DNA of 9,787 nucleotides from Clostridiaceae bacterium (GTDB taxonomy: Bacteria; Bacillota; Clostridia; Oscillospirales; Acutalibacteraceae): the NCBI GenBank assembly GCA_016293225.1, contig JAEDEQ010000065.1:1-9787 (forward strand), in the 5' to 3' direction. The position numbers were made by a program, and so were the translations under genes. This document shows, in pieces, positions 1 to 5,657 of the stretch. The notes below the pieces were generated by a model that was given only the letters and a program-made list of their open reading frames with translations, was not told where the DNA came from and did no database searches. Each line of letters begins with the position of its first letter. The stretch's first letter is position 1.

Positions 1-39
1 TTTTGATTCCCTCTTGCGCCGTACCGAAAAAGTCCTTTT

Positions 40-71
40 GGTTACTTTTGTGACGCATGACAAAAGTAACC
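40..71. repeat. Perfect 12-base palindrome GGTTACTTTTGT / ACAAAAGTAACC
   Basis: GGTTACTTTTGT (40-51) and ACAAAAGTAACC (60-71) form a perfect inverted repeat with an 8-base loop. From memory, palindromes of this GGTTACTTTTGT type occur many times in intergenic regions of gut Clostridia, so this is probably a dispersed repeat. It may also form a bidirectional transcript-end hairpin, though no clear U-tract follows on either strand. Confidence 0.7.
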
Positions 72-106
72 CCCAGCGGAGCGGACGGGTGTAAATATCT
101 ATTGCC

Positions 107-127
107 GTTTACCCACAAATGAACAAC
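107..127. repeat. Direct repeat, copy 1
   Basis: This is the first copy of the 21-base direct repeat: GTTTACCCACAAA, then T, then GAACAAC. It has one mismatch to the copy at 189-209. No ORF covers either copy. Confidence 0.75.
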
Positions 128-146
128 GTAAAAGCAAAATTTGTAC

Positions 147-167
147 GGGCGGCGCTCGGAGCCGCCC
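147..167. repeat. GC-rich hairpin between the direct repeats
   Basis: GGGCGGC (147-153) and GCCGCCC (161-167) are a perfect 7-base inverted repeat with a 7-base loop. On the minus strand it is followed by GTACAAATTTTGCTTTT, a poor U-tract. It could be a weak terminator for the trp/ClC operon, about 70 bases past the ClC stop, or part of a dispersed repeat. Confidence 0.5.
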
Positions 168-188
168 AAGAACTTTGCCCGTTGCTCT

Positions 189-209
189 GTTTACCCACAA
201 AGGAACAAC
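189..209. repeat. Direct repeat, copy 2
   Basis: This is the second copy of a 21-base direct repeat: GTTTACCCACAAA, then G, then GAACAAC. Only the base after the 13-base core differs from the copy at 107-127. The copies start 82 bases apart and flank a GC-rich hairpin, which suggests one composite non-coding element. Confidence 0.75.
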
Positions 210-237
210 CTACAAAACTGTACCTAAACTCTCCTCC

Positions 238-1500
238 TCATTTAAGCTCCTGCGCTGTTAAAATGTTGATAAATTCCGCTTTGGTTTTTGAGTAGATAAT
301 CTTCTGGCTTGAGTAAAGTCCGAAGTAGCCGGAGAGGGCAAAGCTCACTGCGCAGGCAACGGCAAAATACACAATTCCGCCTGCGCCGAAAAGCTCAATG
401 CTCAGAAAGACCGAAGCAATCGGACAGTTGACCGCGCCGCAAAACAGCGAAACCAGACCGAGCGCCGCAGCAAAGCCGGGATCAAGACCAAGCAGAGAGC
501 CGACAACACAGCCGAATGTTGAACCGATGAAAAATGTCGGAACAATTTCGCCGCCCTTGAAGCCGAAGCCGATAGTCACGGCGGTGAAAAGCATTTTGAA
601 CAGGAACGCAAACGGTTCTGCGTGTCCGTTCATCGCGTTTTCAATAATGTTCATACCGGCGCCGTTGTAATCTCTGCCGAAGATGAGCGTCAGGACAACA
701 ACAAGCGCGCCGCCCGTGAATGCACGCAAAAACGTGTTTTTGAAAAGCTTTGCCGCGCCCTTGTGCGAAAAATGCATCAAAAGGCAGAAGCCGATGCTCA
801 GCAACGCGCAAAGAGCGGAAAGAGCGGCGACCCGCCAGAAAGAGCCGAAACTTGTTTCGGGAACGGCGCCGATGTCAAACCTGACGGGCGGAACCTTGCA
901 CAGTCCTGCAATCCGGTATGCAACAAGCGAGGCAGTCAGGCAGGGGATAATACCCGAATAATAAACAACGCCCACTGATATGACCTCAAGGGCAAAGAAC
1001 GCCGCCGTCAGAGGTGTGCCGAACAGAGCGGAAAAGACGGCGCTCATTCCGCAGAGCGTTGCAAGGTGCATATCCTTTTCGTCAAATCTGATTATCCGTC
1101 CGACCTGCGCGCCGATGCTGCCGCCGAGCTGGAGCGCCGCACCCTCTCGGCCGGCTGATCCTCCGAAAAGGTGAGTGATAACTGTTGAAACAAAAATCAG
1201 CGGAGCAAGGAGAAACGGAACACTCTTTTCCGTGCGTATGGATTCAATCACATTGTCCGTTCCGAGCTTTTCCATTTTGAGAAGCTTATAAAGCCCGGCT
1301 ATCGCAAGACCGCCGACAGGCAGCAGATAAATTATCCATTCATGCGCGGTGCGAAGCTCTGTGACCTTTTCAACGCTGATGTGGAAAGCAACGCCGACTG
1401 CGCCGCCGACAGCCCCGATAACCGCAGAAACGGCAAGCCATTTTAAGATTGCAAGAACGTAATAGAGGGCAATTTTTGCGTTCCTTTTGACAATATCCAA
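238..1500 (-). CDS. ClC-family anion channel/antiporter, CLC-F-like features, TTG start
   Basis: This 420-residue membrane protein has the two-repeat ClC fold, with many hydrophobic helices from about residue 10 to 395. The loop GREGAALQLGG (117-127) carries the gating glutamate, Glu119. The usual first filter motif GSGIP is absent; at that place stands LGTDNVIESI (79-88). The second-half loop is GFKGGEIVPTFFIG (313-326). This resembles the GGEVTP loop of CLC-F fluoride/proton antiporters, with Glu318 matching their second glutamate but Val320 where they have Thr. No CBS domains are present, as usual in short bacterial forms. The start is TTG: GAAGG is 7 bases upstream, an in-frame TAA (the trpZ stop) lies nine codons before, and no ATG occurs near the N-terminus. 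It follows trpZ by 24 bases, so Trp starvation may raise its expression. Ion preference is uncertain. No fluoride riboswitch fits upstream. Confidence 0.88.
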   Translation of the reverse strand: MDIVKRNAKIALYYVLAILKWLAVSAVIGAVGGAVGVAFHISVEKVTELRTAHEWIIYLLPVGGLAIAGLYKLLKMEKLGTDNVIESIRTEKSVPFLLAPLIFVSTVITHLFGGSAGREGAALQLGGSIGAQVGRIIRFDEKDMHLATLCGMSAVFSALFGTPLTAAFFALEVISVGVVYYSGIIPCLTASLVAYRIAGLCKVPPVRFDIGAVPETSFGSFWRVAALSALCALLSIGFCLLMHFSHKGAAKLFKNTFLRAFTGGALVVVLTLIFGRDYNGAGMNIIENAMNGHAEPFAFLFKMLFTAVTIGFGFKGGEIVPTFFIGSTFGCVVGSLLGLDPGFAAALGLVSLFCGAVNCPIASVFLSIELFGAGGIVYFAVACAVSFALSGYFGLYSSQKIIYSKTKAEFINILTAQELK

Positions 1501-1524
1501 GAAAATACCTTCTTTTTCGGTCGT

Positions 1525-2313
1525 TTATGAAAGAAGAATTCTGTCCGTTGTAAGCTCTTTTCCTACCTTGTCTTTGAACCTTGCCAAAAGGTCGGCTACC
1601 GAAAGGCTCTTCCTTTCCTCTCCGCTCGTGTCAAAAACAATGCTTCCGCTGTTCATCATTATCGTGCGGTTGCCGAGGTCGAGCGCAGACTGCATATTGT
1701 GCGTTATCATAAGGCAGGTAAGTCCGTTTTCCCTGACTGTCCTTTCAGTCAGAGCAAGAACCTTTTCCGCCGTGCCGGGATCGAGGGCGGCGGTGTGTTC
1801 GTCCAAAAGCAGGAGCTTCGGCGGATTGATTGTTGCCATGAGGAGAGTCAGAGCCTGTCTCTGACCGCCGGAAAGCAGACCCACGGGCTGCTTCATTCTG
1901 TCCTCAAGTCCCATTCCGAGAACGGAAAGCCGCTCACGGAAATCCTCCTTGTCCTTTTTGGTTGTGCGGCTGAGCCAGGTTCCTCTGTGCGCGGCAAGGG
2001 CAAGGTTTTCCTCAATGCTCATTGCCGGAGCGCTGCCGAGCATCGGATCCTGAAAAAGCCTGCCGATGCTTTTTGACCTTTTGTGCTCGGGCATCATGGT
2101 TATGTCGGTTTTGTCAAGAATTATCCGGCCGCTGTCAGTGAGGAAAGATCCTGAAATTGCGCCGAAGAGGGTGCTTTTTCCTGCTCCGTTTGCGCCGATG
2201 ACGGTGATGAAATCGCCCTTTTCAACCTCGAGCGAAAGGTCTTGTATCGCAGTCTTTGCGTTGACTGTTCCGGGATTGAAGGTTTTTGAAATATGAGAAA
2301 TTGAAAGCATCAT
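1525..2313 (-). CDS. trpZ: Tryptophan ABC transporter ATP-binding protein
   Basis: This 262-residue ABC ATPase powers the TrpXY importer from the cytoplasmic face. All nucleotide-binding motifs are present: Walker A GANGAGKST (40-48), Q-loop Gln88 in RLFQDP, signature LSGGQRQ (147-153), Walker B LLLLDEHTAALD (167-178, catalytic Glu172), and the H-switch His205 in MITHN. Two ATGs lie in tandem (2311-2313 and 2308-2310). The first overlaps the trpY stop and sits 10 bases from AAGGAGG; the second would be 13 bases away, so I take the first. The sequence resembles the ATPases that partner ABC_sub_bind lipoproteins. It has only one Trp (residue 113). The ClC gene follows 24 bases later, with no terminator between. 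Confidence 0.92.
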   Translation of the reverse strand: MMLSISHISKTFNPGTVNAKTAIQDLSLEVEKGDFITVIGANGAGKSTLFGAISGSFLTDSGRIILDKTDITMMPEHKRSKSIGRLFQDPMLGSAPAMSIEENLALAAHRGTWLSRTTKKDKEDFRERLSVLGMGLEDRMKQPVGLLSGGQRQALTLLMATINPPKLLLLDEHTAALDPGTAEKVLALTERTVRENGLTCLMITHNMQSALDLGNRTIMMNSGSIVFDTSGEERKSLSVADLLARFKDKVGKELTTDRILLS

Positions 2314-3251
2314 ACTTTTGAAACCTCCTTTTTGCTTTTCAGTTCAAGACGCCTTTTGATTTTCGGAAACTGCTTTTTAAGGTACGGCGCGGAGATTGCA
2401 ATGATAACTATGACCGAGGAAACAAGCTTGAGCATATACGCCGGCATATTGAAGCGCAGCGCGGCGGTATAAACAAGCCTGAAAATGAGGGCTCCGACAA
2501 CCGAGCAGACGGCGCGCACGGCAATGCCCCTGCGCTTGCTGAAAAGGATTCCTCCGATAAGCAGTGAGGCGAGGGCAATGGTGACCATGCCCGTGCCCAT
2601 GTCGATATTTGCCGACTTCTGCGACTGAGCAAGCAGACAGCCCGAAAGGGCGGTGAACGAATTGGAAATGCAAAGACCTATTATGGTGATGGTTGCCGTG
2701 TTAACGGACGAGGAGCGGACCATGTCCGGATTGTTGCCCGTTGCGCGCAGCGCAAGACCGAGGTTCGTCTTGAGGAAGAACGAGAGGAAAAGCACAACAA
2801 GTATCACTGCCGAAAGAGCAATGATGAGCTTATACTGACCGGCAAAGGGCGTGTTTTCAAGCGCCGCTTCAAGCTTTGTGAAAACGGTTTCGGTAAAATT
2901 GAGGTTAACAAGGGAGGTGCTGCCCATTGCGGCAATATTGACGGAATAAAGACCGGTGTTGACAATGATGCCGGCAAGCAGACTGTCAATTCCCATTTTT
3001 GTTTGCAAAAACGCGGTGACAAAGCCGGAAAGAACGCCGGCCGCCATTGCCGCCGGTATTGAGAGCAGGGGGTGGCCGGATACTGCAACCATAGCGCCGA
3101 CGACTGCCCCAAGGGTGAAGCAGCCGTCGGTTGAAAGATCGCAGACGTTAAGCATTGAATAGCTCAGAAAAAGCGAGAGAACGGTCAGTGAACTGATAAG
3201 ACCAAGCTCCGCCGCGGTTTGAAGAAGACTGAGCGCCGAGGAAACGTCCAT
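2310..3251 (-). CDS. trpY: Tryptophan ABC transporter permease
   Basis: This 313-residue inner-membrane permease belongs to the branched-chain-amino-acid/sugar class (BPD_transp_2). I see about eight hydrophobic segments. The cytoplasmic loop LGLALRATGNNPDMVRSSSVN (about residues 164-184) matches the family's conserved ATPase-contact region (L-R-A-x-G-x-N). The C-terminus is a basic tail (KKQFPKIKRRLELKSKK) that should be cytoplasmic. The ATG has GGAG with a 9-base spacer. It lies 26 bases after trpX, and its TGA overlaps the trpZ ATG, suggesting coupled translation. It contains no Trp residue, unusual for a 313-residue membrane protein and in keeping with a Trp-starvation role. The substrate is inferred from the T-box; the sequence alone would only say ABC permease. 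Confidence 0.91.
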   Translation of the reverse strand: MDVSSALSLLQTAAELGLISSLTVLSLFLSYSMLNVCDLSTDGCFTLGAVVGAMVAVSGHPLLSIPAAMAAGVLSGFVTAFLQTKMGIDSLLAGIIVNTGLYSVNIAAMGSTSLVNLNFTETVFTKLEAALENTPFAGQYKLIIALSAVILVVLFLSFFLKTNLGLALRATGNNPDMVRSSSVNTATITIIGLCISNSFTALSGCLLAQSQKSANIDMGTGMVTIALASLLIGGILFSKRRGIAVRAVCSVVGALIFRLVYTAALRFNMPAYMLKLVSSVIVIIAISAPYLKKQFPKIKRRLELKSKKEVSKV

Positions 3252-3277
3252 ATTTTATCACTCCGATAAAGATTTTG

Positions 3278-4354
3278 TTACTGTGCGTCGGAGAAGCTTT
3301 CCGCTGTTTTGATGCTCTTTACTGCGGTGCAGAAAGGCTTGATTTTTTCTGAAACATCGTCAAACTTGAGTCCGAGCGCCTCGCAGGTTTCGGTGTTGAC
3401 CGTTGCGGTGCCGTTGTCAAAGGTGCGAACCGCCATTTCGGCAGGGCTCTTCTTGTCAACAAGAATTTCCGCAATCATTTCAGCGGTCTGTTCGCCGAGG
3501 TTTGCGTAATCAACGCCGTAGCCGAGGAAAGCGCCGTTGAGGGCGAAAGAGTCTGCGCCTGTGTAGTGGGGGATACCTGCTTTTGCAAAGATTTCATAGA
3601 TTGAAAGCTCGGCTTTCATAATAGTGTTGTCTGTCGGGGTGAACACTGCGTCAACCTTATCGGAAACAAGAGCCTGAGCGGCAAGAACAACTTCATCGAC
3701 CGTGGTGCCGGTGCGTTCAACAATTTCAATGCCCTTCTTTTGGAGGTACTCCTTTGCCTCCTTAATGGCTGCCGTTGAGGAATCCTGACCTAAATCATAA
3801 AGCAGACCCATTTTCTTAATGCCGCTGTTGACGGCAAAAACAAGGTTCATGATTGAGGCGGTGTCAAGATAGTCGCTGGTTCCGGTGATGTTTTTGCCCG
3901 GCTTTTCAAGCGAGGAGACAAGCTTTGTCGCAATGGGGTCGGAAACGGCGGAAAAGACAACGGGGATATCGCTGTTCTTTGTTGCGCTCTGCATTGCCAT
4001 TGCAACCGGAGTGGCAACGCCGACCATGAGGTCAACTTTGTCTGCAATGAAGTTTGCAACAATCTGGTTGAGGACGTTTGAGTCCGCGTTGCAGTTGTCA
4101 TAGGCGATATCGAACTTGACGTTCTTTTCGCTTTCTATTGAGGAAAGCTTTGCTTTGATGTTGTCAACAATCTGGTTGAGCGAGGCGTCGTCAACATAGT
4201 TGCAGATGCCGACCTTGTAGGTTACGGCGGCGCCGGTTGCTTCCGGTGCGGAGGAATCGTTTGGAGCGGATGTTTCATTGCCGTCCTTTCCGGAGCAGGC
4301 GGCAAAAGCGAATACAAGTGTAAGTGCAAGCACAAGAGCAATTATCTTTTTCAT
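3278..4354 (-). CDS. trpX: Tryptophan ABC transporter substrate-binding lipoprotein
   Basis: This 358-residue protein is exported and lipid-anchored. The signal peptide MKKIIALVLALTLVFAFAAC ends in a lipobox with Cys20 as the modified residue, followed by a Ser/Ala/Glu-rich tether (about 21-43). The rest is a two-lobe binding protein of the ABC_sub_bind family (residues about 45-340), with DLMVGVATPVAMAMQSAT and IPVVFSAVSDPIATKLV as typical segments. This family serves several substrates. The Trp assignment rests on the UGG-specifier T-box upstream and on the trpXYZ arrangement known from Firmicutes. The ATG follows AAAGGA by 8 bases and overlaps the stop of the small ORF. The protein contains no Trp residue, consistent with synthesis during Trp starvation. 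The permease gene starts 26 bases downstream. Confidence 0.92.
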   Translation of the reverse strand: MKKIIALVLALTLVFAFAACSGKDGNETSAPNDSSAPEATGAAVTYKVGICNYVDDASLNQIVDNIKAKLSSIESEKNVKFDIAYDNCNADSNVLNQIVANFIADKVDLMVGVATPVAMAMQSATKNSDIPVVFSAVSDPIATKLVSSLEKPGKNITGTSDYLDTASIMNLVFAVNSGIKKMGLLYDLGQDSSTAAIKEAKEYLQKKGIEIVERTGTTVDEVVLAAQALVSDKVDAVFTPTDNTIMKAELSIYEIFAKAGIPHYTGADSFALNGAFLGYGVDYANLGEQTAEMIAEILVDKKSPAEMAVRTFDNGTATVNTETCEALGLKFDDVSEKIKPFCTAVKSIKTAESFSDAQ

Positions 4355-4458
4355 GGTAAAATTCCTTTCTTAATACAGTAGTTATAATAATCCATTGATA
4401 TGAAATGATCGGGTAAACGGTGAAGATTGTTTATCCGTCGCCATCGCTTTGTTTTCAT
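4351..4458 (-). CDS. Small ORF, 35 residues, coupled to trpX; possible Trp leader peptide
   Basis: I recognise no family. The ORF has 35 codons plus stop, beginning MKTKRWRRINNLHRLPDH and ending YCIKKGILP. The ATG at 4456-4458 has a good ribosome binding site, AAAAAAGGAG (core 4467-4470), with an 8-base spacer. The TGA stop (4351-4353) overlaps the trpX ATG (4352-4354) as ATGA, the usual arrangement for translational coupling. It begins about 45 bases after the T-box terminator, so it is transcribed only when tRNA-Trp is uncharged. The single Trp codon is number 6, followed by CGA-CGG, and a hairpin begins at codon 8. The N-terminus is strongly basic and there is no membrane segment or signal peptide. 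It may be a regulatory peptide, a small functional protein, or chance; the ribosome binding site plus exact overlap argue against pure chance. A rival start at 4442-4444 in another frame has a poorer site and ends early. Confidence 0.55.
   Translation of the reverse strand: MKTKRWRRINNLHRLPDHFISMDYYNYCIKKGILP
4410..4437 (-). other. Hairpin inside the small ORF, just after its Trp codon
   Basis: In the transcript CGGATAAAC (4429-4437) pairs with GTTTACCCG (4410-4418), eight of nine positions with one A-C mismatch, around a 10-base loop. The 5' arm starts at codon 8, so a ribosome paused at the Trp codon (codon 6, 4441-4443) would cover it. No U-tract follows, so it is not a terminator. A regulatory role is inferred. 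Confidence 0.45.
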
Positions 4459-4503
4459 AGCTGTTACTCCTTTTTTGAATTGAAAATGATTGTAGTGCTT
4501 TGG

Positions 4504-4548
4504 AAAAATAAAAAAACCTGTCTCAGCAATTTAACTTGCTGGGACAGG
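4504..4548 (-). terminator. T-box-controlled intrinsic terminator
   Basis: On the minus strand CCTGTCCCAGCAA pairs with TTGCTGAGACAGG (13 positions, one C-A mismatch) around a GTTAAA loop (4517-4548), followed by TTTTTTTATTTTT. Its 5' arm shares CCTGT and CCC with the 3' strand of the antiterminator, so the two structures exclude each other. It should form when tRNA-Trp is charged and stop transcription before the small ORF and trpXYZ. Confidence 0.95.
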
Positions 4549-4804
4549 ATCAAAAACAAATCCTGCGGTGCCACCCGGCTTAACGCTTGCGCGTCCGCTT
4601 AACGCATACTGACATATGCTGACCTTTTTTCACGGAGAGTCCTGCTCCGTCTCACATACTCCGGAAAAACCGTTTCCGCTCGCCCTCGAAAGTCCATTCA
4701 GTCCTGCTTTTTCTGCCGCGTTCCCACCCTCGGCGGCTCTCTGAAAGAAAAGGCGCAAAACCTACTCACTCTTTCTCATCGGTTTAAAAAACTGTTCTGT
4801 TGTT
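4504..4804 (-). promoter_or_regulatory. T-box riboswitch leader, tryptophan (UGG) specifier
   Basis: This leader pairs with uncharged tRNA and lets transcription continue. Stem I closes with AAACCG (4780-4785) and CGGTTT (4667-4672). It contains the CAGAGAG bulge (4737-4743) and an apical hairpin GCCGC/GCGGC (4715-4737) with a GGGTGGGAAC loop. The specifier loop reads GAA-TGG-A, so the specifier codon UGG is at 4694-4696, followed by the usual purine. Stem III is ACGGAG/CTCCGT (4632-4650). The antiterminator is complete: GGG (4574-4576) pairs with CCC (4541-4543), and GCAGGAT (4560-4566) with ATCCTGT (4544-4550), flanking the bulge TGGCACC (4567-4573). UGGC in the bulge pairs with tRNA ending GCCA, and bacterial tRNA-Trp has G73, so specifier and bulge agree on Trp. 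A 9-base repeat, GCGTTAAGC, occurs twice (4578-4586 and 4597-4605) before the antiterminator; I cannot assign it a role. Confidence 0.95.
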
Positions 4805-4810
4805 GAAACG

Positions 4811-4839
4811 ATTAAACCACTTTTGATTAGATTTGTCAA
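4811..4839 (-). promoter_or_regulatory. Sigma-A promoter of the T-box / trpXYZ operon
   Basis: The minus strand shows a perfect -35 TTGACA (4834-4839), a 17-base spacer, and a -10 TTTAAT (4811-4816, one mismatch to TATAAT). AT-rich sequence lies upstream. The predicted start is near 4804, about 20 bases before stem I of the T-box, as expected for T-box leaders. It appears strong and constitutive, leaving control to the riboswitch. Confidence 0.88.
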
Positions 4840-4956
4840 GACTTTTTTTCAAAAAAGCTTCGTTTTGGAAACTTTTACAAAAACGCAAAGGATTTAAGCG
4901 CTTTAAACGGTTAAATTGACAGGACGAAGCCCCAAAGCAGGAAAGCGCTCTGCCCG
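4840..4956 (-). other. Gap between sigF and the trp operon promoter
   Basis: This 117-base stretch has no ORF with a credible ribosome binding site. A weak 5-pair stem, GCAGG with CTCTGC-side bases, lies just after the sigF stop but has no U-tract, so I do not call a terminator. A near-palindromic AT-rich block (TTTAAAGCGCTTAAA, about 4893-4907) could be an operator but has no recognised consensus. Read-through from sigF would still meet the T-box terminator. Confidence 0.4.
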
Positions 4957-5625
4957 TCAGCCCAAAAGGCTTTCGCGCATCTTTATGAGCAGGGCCTTTT
5001 CGCGTCTTGATACCTGAACCTGTGACATTCCGAGCTCGGCGGCGGTTTTAACCTGAGTAAGTCCCTTGAAATAGCGCAGTTCAATGAGCCGTCTGTCCCT
5101 TTCCTCAAGCAGGGAAACAACCTTCTTCAGCGCAAGCTTTTCGGTAATAGCCTCCTGCGGCGCTTCCGTCGGAATGTCAAGCTGACGCGAAAAACTTTCG
5201 TCGTGCGCCGTCAGTGAAATAACCGGCATTGAAACGGTAAGAAGCTCCGCCGCCTCGCTGATTTCAACGCCGAGCCTTTGGGCAAGCTCGGAAACCGTCG
5301 GCTCACGCGACAGCTCGTTTTCAAGCTCCTGCTTTGCTTTGAGGGCGGCTCTTGCCTTTTCTTTCAGTGAGCGCGAGACCTTTACGGTTCCTCCGTCGCG
5401 GAAAATACGCCTGATTTCTCCGAGAATTACCGGCACGGCATAGGTTGAAAAGGCAAAGCCGCGTTCGGCGTCATAGTTCGCGGCGGCCTTGCACAGACCG
5501 ACGCAGCCGGCCTGAAAAAGGTCGTCGTATTCCGCGCCGCGCCCGCGGAATCTGTTGGCGCAGGCGTGTACAAGTCCGAGGTTTTCGTTCACAAGGGCGT
5601 CCGTATTTTCTTTTGCTTTTTCCAA
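4957..5625 (-). CDS. sigF: Forespore-specific RNA polymerase sigma factor F (SpoIIAC), TTG start
   Basis: Sigma F is the first compartment-specific sigma factor of sporulation and is held by SpoIIAB until forespore release. The 222 residues contain region 2 (about 31-80, with DDLFQAGCVGL, FSTYAVPVILGEIRR and RDGGTVKVSRS), region 3 (about 85-140), and region 4 with a C-terminal helix-turn-helix (about 189-212, GLTQVKTAAELGMSQVQVSRREK), the SQVQVSR helix being typical of sigma F/G. The start is TTG: TAAGGAG lies 8 bases upstream, an in-frame TAA sits five codons before it, and no nearby ATG fits. Bacillus SpoIIAC has 255 residues, and most of the missing length is at the N-terminus, before region 2.1. 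Its position directly after spoIIAB identifies it as sigma F rather than the paralogue sigma G. No spoVA genes follow and I see no clear terminator. Confidence 0.95.
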   Translation of the reverse strand: MEKAKENTDALVNENLGLVHACANRFRGRGAEYDDLFQAGCVGLCKAAANYDAERGFAFSTYAVPVILGEIRRIFRDGGTVKVSRSLKEKARAALKAKQELENELSREPTVSELAQRLGVEISEAAELLTVSMPVISLTAHDESFSRQLDIPTEAPQEAITEKLALKKVVSLLEERDRRLIELRYFKGLTQVKTAAELGMSQVQVSRREKALLIKMRESLLG

Positions 5626-5657
5626 AAGAATCTCTCCTTACCGCCTGAAAAGCCGGC

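Noticed and set aside
107..209. Possible CRISPR fragment from the two 21-base repeats
   Set aside because: There are only two copies, the spacer is about 61 bases and contains its own hairpin, and no cas gene is nearby.
1501..1524. Fluoride riboswitch upstream of the ClC gene
   Set aside because: The gap to trpZ is 24 bases, too short for the riboswitch aptamer, and no such motif is seen.
4382..4444. Alternative short ORF starting at the ATG at 4442-4444
   Set aside because: It lies in another frame, lacks a good ribosome binding site at the right distance, and ends before trpX without overlap.
4716..4730. A second T-box motif, GAGGGTGGGAACGCGG-like, suggesting a tandem riboswitch
   Set aside because: It sits in the apical loop of stem I, closed by GCCGC/GCGGC, with the CAGAGAG bulge just before it. 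Only one specifier loop, one antiterminator and one terminator are present.
4893..4907. AT-rich palindrome TTTAAAGCGCTTAAA as a defined operator
   Set aside because: It matches no consensus I know, sits about 55 bases upstream of the -35 box, and could be chance in an AT-rich gap.
4957..5625. Sigma G (sigG) instead of sigma F
   Set aside because: Regions 2 and 4 are similar in both, but the gene directly follows spoIIAA and spoIIAB, the fixed position of sigF.
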